64,000 bases of DNA from Holacanthus passer (Eukaryota; Chordata; Actinopteri; Pomacanthidae). Both the position numbers and the translations under genes were made by a program. The stretch covers positions 566,001 through 630,000 of the forward strand of contig JAFREQ010000091.1 of NCBI GenBank assembly GCA_025331565.1, written 5' to 3'. The notes under the pieces are model-generated. The model had not been told where the DNA came from, did no database searches, and was given only the letters and a program-made list of their open reading frames with translations. Shown here piece after piece: positions 58,301 to 64,000 of the stretch. Positions within the stretch are counted from its first letter, which is position 1; each line of letters opens with the position of its first letter.

Positions 58301-60450
58301 AAACATTAATCCAGGGCAGAGATGGCAATTTTTGCTTTTTAAACCTTACAGGAGCTATATTATATAGAACAGCTACACAAGTGGAATTAAAATAAAATAG
58401 TCGAGGTGTTGACTGAGGAGTGTAGCTGGTGGTCAGAAGAGGCCAGAACGTGACAAAAAAATAAATAAAATAAAATAAAATAAAATAAAAAGCAAGAGCA
58501 AGTGCCTTGTGCATCACAGCTCATGGTGTTGGTAAATTAGATTTTAAACAAAATAACTTTGTGGTCAGAAACCCCTCTCTGCATAGCACAATATCCAGTG
58601 AACAACCAGAGGATGAAACTGGTTCCAGGATGTGGCCCTGACTGTGTGTAGCTTCAGCTGGAGCCCGAACAAGGTTAAAAGAATCACACTTAAAAACTGG
58701 GAAGCTAGGGTATAAATGTACATTTAAATGGGCTGGAATGAGAATATTATCATATTCAGACATAACAATAGACACAAATTCAGAAAATGTTTCTATAAAA
58801 CCCTTCCAAAATAAATGGCAAAATTTAATGGCATGTAACAAGAGGAACGTTGTCACCATCAAACAGTCACATTACTGTTAGCAGAAAAAAGTCATTATTG
58901 TGAGATGAGATGAGATCAGTGCATATAAAAAAATGTGTTAGCTAGTGACCTGACAATGAGAAAAGCAAAGCCAATGTGCTCTAATTGATTATTAGTGACA
59001 GTATGGCTGCACTGAACATGGGAGAGGTTCCCTGTGTTAACAGATATATGAGGTAGAAGAGTGTGTGGCCTGTTATTGACAATCTCTGGGACACCACATA
59101 CAGGGACAGGATTAGGAAGTCATGTGTGAGGTTAGTCTGTTTTTCAGTAGACTCATAACCCCCCTGTTGGAGTGAAGGTCATCACTTCTGAAGAAATCTC
59201 TCTTCTTGTCAAAAGGAATCTGAATGACTGATGAAGCTGGAACCAGTGCAAAATTTCTGCAGTCACTGGTCAACACCATAAAGACAACTAAACCACTCAC
59301 AGCCTCCCCACATTTATACGTCATACATTTGAATATGACATGGCAAGTTATACCCAATCAGAGAGCTTGTTACATCCCAGGGCTAATTTGCATTGTTTTA
59401 TCAGTGAAAGGTCCAAAGTGGAATGAATAATAAATGGAAGAGACTAAGAGGAGAAGCTAAATGATAAAGCAAATTGAATAGCTAATGGAAAATGATAAAG
59501 AGCAGGGGAAAAGAAATTTAAAATGGGAAGCAAAAATTATGCCTGATTAAAATATGTATTCTTAACTCAATTTGTGAATTCTAGTTATTAATAATAATTG
59601 TCTTACTTACTTATTTAACATACTTATTTGCTATATTGTGTTGTTGTGTGTTTGTGAATCCCTTTTTAATTTGAACTATTTACTGATGGATTCATATTTC
59701 ATTTGTAAAGTACTGTATTTGTTATTTATAATTCCTCTTCTTTTACCCATTAAAATATACAGACTTACTCTGTGGTTCAGTCTGTATTTATAGATTAATA
59801 CATCAACACACATTCATTAATACCTTCTAATTGTACAGTTATTAAAGGCTTTATTGCTATTTCCATGACACCTGTGGTCCTCCATACTCTGTTAATTTAA
59901 AGTGGACGTTTCAACCCCAACCACATAGCAACCTGTCTGACCATGACTCATCACACACAATGAGTTAATGACAAGATCATTTACCTTATCATCCCGTCAG
60001 TTGACGACACTATCAGGTATATGTTGCGTTTTCAGGAAAGTGAATATATCCACCTCCGCTGCCATTTTCCCCAGCTCTTTAGGCTAAAGTTACCTGAAAG
60101 AGCTTTTCGTGAAAGTTATTTTTTTCTTTGCCCATGTCCCTGTAGGGGCTCTGTAGATTATAGATTAGATTAGAGATCATACATGTTTTCATTGATAGCT
60201 TAGGTGTCTCTCAAAAAAAAACTGAGGTTGTCTTGTCTTCTTCTCAGAAACTAAAAACAAGTTTCCAGAGAGGACATTTCTCTCATGTAACAGCCATAGA
60301 AGCCGTACAGCAATGCAGTGTTGTCGTATTGGAGCCCAGATCTTTGGCTGTGTTATCAGAATGACTGAGCAGTTCCTCTCTGGGATGGAGCAACAGGGGC
60401 AGCAAAGCGAAGCATGTAAACAGTGGAACTTGTATGATGACATTAAGTGC
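55322..60450. other. Non-coding, no recognised gene
   Basis: AT-rich sequence without supported coding regions. Contains an (AAAAT)n-type tract at 58455-58490, a GAGAT run near 58903-58915 and an A/C-rich tract at 57747-57770. I see no recognisable transposon or exon. Confidence 0.55.
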
Positions 60451-60474
60451 AAAAAAAAAAAAAAAAAAAAAAAA
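60451..60474. repeat. Poly(A) tract
   Basis: 24 uninterrupted A. It could be a retroelement tail, but no element was recognised beside it. Confidence 0.9.
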
Positions 60475-61719
60475 TCAGATTTGGCCTGGTGGTATAAATC
60501 TGAGCATGCTTCCCATTTTTCAGTTATCTGACTCCAGTTTCTGGCTTCTGTTATCAGACGAGGCCTACCCTATTTTAGGCTTCAGAGCCCCCGTGTCACT
60601 TCCCACAGGCTGTTAGAGCACATATGGCACTACAGAAACACTGCTGAGGGCGAGATTATCAATTCATTGCTTTGTTGTCAGGGTCTCCTTTCAGGACACA
60701 TGGCTTCCTCTCTTTTCTCTTCAGGTATACGTTTAAAAGAGGAAATCAGTCATGGAACACTCGGCTGGTTTGGAGGGACTGAGGTTAATAATTCAATGCT
60801 TTGTTAAACTGTCTCCTTCAGGATTGCATGGCTACATTTTAAAAAGCATGGAATCAGGAAAAAAAAAGTCAGATGTATTCAGTTAATGGGCGACTGTCAA
60901 ATACTCGACAGGGCGCCTGTAGACTTCCCTCGGCAATCAGCTGAGCCAGTGAGTGACACACAGACATAATTGCTAAACAGTTAACAGCAGGTGTGCCGGT
61001 GGGTTTATCAACTGGGTGCTTTCCATTATGAAGGCAACATGAGAGAGGCTCAATTATAAAATCACTGAACCTCTGGGAAGATCCTCACAATGTAACTCAT
61101 CCTCTGCGCTCAGAGGAGCTGGCTCAGAAACATCACTGGAGGGAAGAGCTGATAGTCGAGGGCTAAGGTTGTTAAAGCCGTATTAGGTACAGTAAATTGC
61201 ACACCGGTGGCCCAAAATGGCAGCAAGACAACTATTTCCCCCCCATGCCAAATATCCTGCATCCTGTTATTGAATACAGCCAGAATATATCAGTTCGGCT
61301 TATTTATGGCTTCTGCAGGATGAAGAGGGCTCGCTTATGTGCTGGAGAGGTAATCTGGACGATCGGGAGAAATCCTGGCGGGGCTCTGATGTTTCAGGCC
61401 GAAGGCTGAGCTGATAGAGGTAAGCACTTTCACACACACAGGGACTCTGTCACAGTCCACACCAAGTCGAGAGCAGGGAAATCAGTTAGCAGCCCCGGGT
61501 ATATAGCACCTTGACTGAAAGTGGAAAGTGGAAAGACTCTTCGCTCACAAGAGCCTTGTTTTGCCCGTGCCATTGGCCTGCGAACAGCTACTGCCCCCTC
61601 GACCCTCGCAGTTTAAGAAATGTACTTAGTGAACCGAGTTTATGTGAAGTCAAATCATTGAATATAACTGATTTCAGGCTTATTTGCTTGTGATGATAGT
61701 TTGTTCACCTTCCTTCTAG
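60475..61719. other. Non-coding; weak internal duplication
   Basis: No gene. An ATCAATTCATTGCTTTGTTG-type block at about 60658 recurs imperfectly at about 60788, both followed by TCAGGA and CATGGCT. 60900-61180 is of balanced composition and might be conserved. A donor-like GATAGAG|GTAAGCA lies at about 61420. Confidence 0.4.
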
Positions 61720-61831
61720 CTACTGAGATCACTCTGGACATTGATGATGAAATTAGAGGTCAAGCTCTTCACAGATGACGGCAGTGCTACTCCTGCTGGC
61801 AGGCAACAAATTGTTGTTGTTGCACCAACAG
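61720..61831 (+). CDS. Exon-like block, unidentified
   Basis: A pyrimidine-rich acceptor (TTCACCTTCCTTCTAG, ends 61719) and donor (CACCAACAG|GTAAAAAG, GT at 61832) bound 112 bp with one frame open throughout, ending VKLFTDDGSATPAG then IVVVAPT in phase 1. The protein text is not low-complexity, but no domain is recognised. Its ending (PT then a G split by a phase-1 donor) parallels the 15.2-15.5 kb ORF ending SPPTG, which may be coincidence. It might be an exon of a host gene on the plus strand or of a transposon relic. No neighbouring exon could be linked to it. Confidence 0.3.
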
Positions 61832-62530
61832 GTAAAAAGCAATGAAAAAATCTATATCAGGCTATATCAAAAGGTTGAATCTACTGTATGGTGCAAGAAA
61901 GCCTTGAAACGATGCACACAGGGATAAATCCAATAGGAACCAATCTTAGGGGGGCGATACTCATAGAATCTGGGCTTATCTTAAACATAAATAAATAAAT
62001 AAACAAACTCGGAGCATGATGGTGCCACACTAGTGACAGCATGTTTGGAGATTTACCAGTTGTGGGACTAACAAAGGAATATCTTATCTTATGATGTGTA
62101 TTGTTTAAAAATGGAAAAAAAATAAATAAATGCATAAGAAAAGAAAGAAGGAAGACAATAACATAACCTAACATTTCTTTTCTGTCAGTTTCATTCATCC
62201 ATTATGTTTGTGTTTATTTCAATGGTTTGTTTTCTTTTACACATGGTGGTTGAAGATATTTTGTATTAATTTTAAACAATTTTGTAGAACATAATGAGCC
62301 TATTATTACTTTTAATCTTTGCGCATCATAAAAAATTAAATTGGCAAAAAAGCTGGGTTTTTTTTTTTTTTCAAATTACAATAGACAGCAGAACATGCCA
62401 CTATTTCAACACAGCCAGAGTCTCCCCCAAAGGAAGATATGAAGAAGATGAAACAATCTGCTAAGAACAAAATTTAACAGGAGGGATAAAATTAGACAGG
62501 AAACATGCCACCCAGCAAAACAGGAATGCA
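61832..62530. other. Non-coding, no recognised gene
   Basis: A/T-rich sequence with AAATAAATAAAT runs (61989-62002, 62119-62132). No coding signal. Confidence 0.55.
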
Positions 62531-62588
62531 TTTTTTGTGTGTGTGTGTGAATGTGTAGCCAATGATATGGCTTAGGCACAAGGCCCAA
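62531..62588 (+). repeat. Direct repeat, copy 1
   Basis: GTGTAGCCAATGATATGGCT followed by TAGGCACAAGGCCCAA, also found at 62729-62781. Both are preceded by T-tracts and TG runs. Confidence 0.85.
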
Positions 62589-62700
62589 TGCTGATGAATG
62601 CAGCCAAAAGACTGACATCTGAAGAAATTAAAACATGTTAAAGTTAAAGAATCAGCAATAGGGTTGACGTGGACTGGTACATGAAGGTTGTAATTATGAA

Positions 62701-62781
62701 TTTTTTTTTTTTTTTTTTTTACATTTTCTTTTTTTGTGTGTGAATGCGTAGCCAATGCTATGGCTTAGGCACAAGGCCCAA
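62701..62781 (+). repeat. Direct repeat, copy 2, with poly(T)
   Basis: Poly(T) at 62701-62720, then TTTTTGTGTGTGAATGCGTA, GCCAATGCTATGGCTTAGGC and ACAAGGCCCAA: a near copy of 62531-62588 about 200 bp away. Confidence 0.85.
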
Positions 62782-63509
62782 CAGATAGCCATGTCTCTCC
62801 TGAGCTGCATGGTTCTGGAACCGGAGACCGACCTTATTAATGATGCCTATGACTGCTTCATCGAGCACTGGGCAATGTGTGACGCTACAGCAATTGGACA
62901 AATCTCATACAGAGCAGCAGAGGAGTCGATTTTTAGAAAGAAACTCGGCCAATTGCCAGCAAACCACTGGCTTGGAAATACCTGCCCCAACCTGTGGAGG
63001 GCGCAGCATCTGTGAACAACTCCATGGAGTCAGGAGAATAGACTGGATCAGCATAGAAAATGGTAACACTGATCCACTGAGACAGGCCAGAATTATAGAT
63101 CAGAGCCAGCCTGCTTTGACCAGTATGACGTCATGCAGATCGAACACGGAAGAAGCCGTGACAGCAGTCTTGAAATAAAGGAGCGCTCTTGAGCAATGAC
63201 ACACATTGTGCATGACCAAGGAGAGAGTTACCTCTTCGAATCGGTAAATGCCTGCGCAATTTATAATTTCTTTTCTCCATTGGGAGTGATGAATTAATCG
63301 CTTGTGGTGGGTATAATGTCCAGAAAACTGACAAGGAATTTTTTGTACAAAATGAACGTGTTGCGATTTGGTATTATTTTAAAGGCATTCGAATGTCGGC
63401 TGCAGAGAGATATGCGCAGTGACCCGCTTGTTTAATAGCTTGATTGCATTGTCCATGTGGAATAATGAAGAGGCAATGTCTCGGGAGGAATAAGACTATT
63501 AACGATGGG
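62782..63509. other. No recognised gene
   Basis: A frame at 62755-63015 (86 residues) has ordinary composition but no domain, and it begins inside the direct repeat. The sequence is less AT-rich than average and may belong to the 5' region of the gene candidate at 63.7 kb. Confidence 0.4.
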
Positions 63510-63842
63510 AATGGGACCATGTGAGGAGTGGAGACAACGGGTGTTTTCCTTTTCTTCCTGGAGTATTTTTTTTTTTTTTTTTGCCATGCCTGGGGGACTG
63601 GTACAAAATATTGGAAACAGCCGGGAGTGAAAATGGCCTATTAAGTAACCTTCATCCAGTTCCCTTTACAAAGCTGAGACGCTATTTCTGGATCTATAGG
63701 GGGGGATTGTGGACTTTTGCACTCTACAGAAGAGGACAATGATGATACGACACCGGCGCGGGATTCCTGTGACGTCAGCGGGCTCACAGACTTCAGATGA
63801 GCCTCCTTGCACTGGCTGCAGATGTGAAGAAAGGCGATCGGG
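63510..63842 (+). promoter_or_regulatory. Promoter and first-exon candidate with CRE
   Basis: A perfect cAMP-response element TGACGTCA (63770-63777) lies in a local CpG cluster (CACCGGCGCGGG, 63751-63762). A strong donor, CGATCGG|GGTAAGTGC or one base on (GT at 63843-63844), ends the block. A T tract lies at 63567-63582. The CRE falls inside the putative exon, so the start site may be upstream (about 63.5-63.7 kb). No TATA box is obvious. Confidence 0.45.
63739..63842 (+). CDS. Possible first coding exon, partial
   Basis: ATGATG at 63739-63744 with A at -3 opens a frame to the donor at 63843: MMIRHRRGIPVTSAG, then a Cys-containing tail ending in CEERRS, 34 codons plus two bases (phase 2). 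A second ATG at 63797 in another frame gives MSLLALAADVKKGDRG to the same donor. The exon would be at the 5' end of a plus-strand gene continuing beyond the window. I do not recognise either N-terminus and cannot choose between them. A non-coding 5' exon is also possible. Confidence 0.3.
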
Positions 63843-63844
63843 GT

Positions 63845-64000
63845 AAGTGCACACCTTTTCGTTAAAGATATTGCATATATGTTGGTTGATGAATAAAAAC
63901 ACTTGCGGCTGTAACGGTCTCTTTCTCCAGTACTGAAGGAAGAGGGAGTTGGGAATTTGGGAAGTTAGACTGGGCTCCTGACTCATGCTGGGGAAAAGGG
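63845..64000. other. Presumed start of intron 1
   Basis: Follows the splice donor and has no coding signal. Read as the beginning of an intron if the exon candidate is real. Confidence 0.35.

Noticed and set aside
60451..60474. Processed pseudogene tail
   Set aside because: A poly(A) tract exists, but upstream sequence shows no recognisable coding gene or AATAAA.

Overview
The window looks like teleost fish nuclear DNA, most likely from a percomorph. It is AT-rich and mostly non-coding. It carries many (CA)n/(TG)n microsatellites, tRNA-derived SINEs, Tc1, hAT, Harbinger and piggyBac DNA transposons, L2-type LINE pieces, a Penelope-like element, and several dispersed repeats whose wording I recognise from percomorph genomes. 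No complete host gene is visible. It reads as intergenic or long-intron sequence, with two CpG-rich promoter-like segments (about 22.0-22.3 kb and 63.5-63.84 kb). The second could be the first exon of a gene running off the right end.

Layout. 0-6 kb: little beyond microsatellites. 6.3-9.1 kb: two SINE-like units, a LINE endonuclease scrap and copy A of an unclassified repeat. Copy B lies inverted at 18.4-18.9 kb. 11.4-13.2 kb: a run of CA/TG microsatellites around a dispersed repeat. 15.0-16.1 kb: a decayed element with weak terminal inverted repeats and the spliced 3' end of an ORF. 17.3 kb: a dispersed repeat. 20.5-21.0 kb: a LINE relic. 22.0-22.3 kb: promoter-like. 26.7-28.0 kb: two dispersed repeats. 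32.8-34.1 kb: an L2-like reverse-transcriptase relic and a SINE. 35.2-36.2 kb: Tc1-like relics. 36.5-41.6 kb: the most interesting block. 43.8-44.3 kb: Harbinger relic. 45.9-46.4 kb: second copy of the 27.8 kb repeat. 48.2-48.7 kb: Tc1 relic. 49.6-51.4 kb: LTR/promoter-like repeats and a minisatellite. 53.2-55.3 kb: a nearly full-length but broken hAT element. 55.3-61 kb: unremarkable. 61.7 kb: an exon-like block. 63.5-63.84 kb: promoter and first-exon candidate.

The 36.5-40.4 kb block (minus strand) reads, in element order, as follows: a predicted type I hammerhead-ribozyme fold, a 608-aa intact ORF1 ending in an SGNH/GDSL-hydrolase-like domain, a 31-nt overlap into an AUG-less ORF2 holding the N-terminal part of a Penelope-like reverse transcriptase, and then an abrupt in-frame switch to the C-terminal half of a piggyBac transposase. 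Upstream of the ribozyme lie 61-67-bp tandem units and an array of ten near-perfect 5' splice-site motifs (GGTAAGT). A Penelope-like element with an SGNH ORF1 is the best candidate here for a poorly described system. Its novelty could not be checked from sequence alone.
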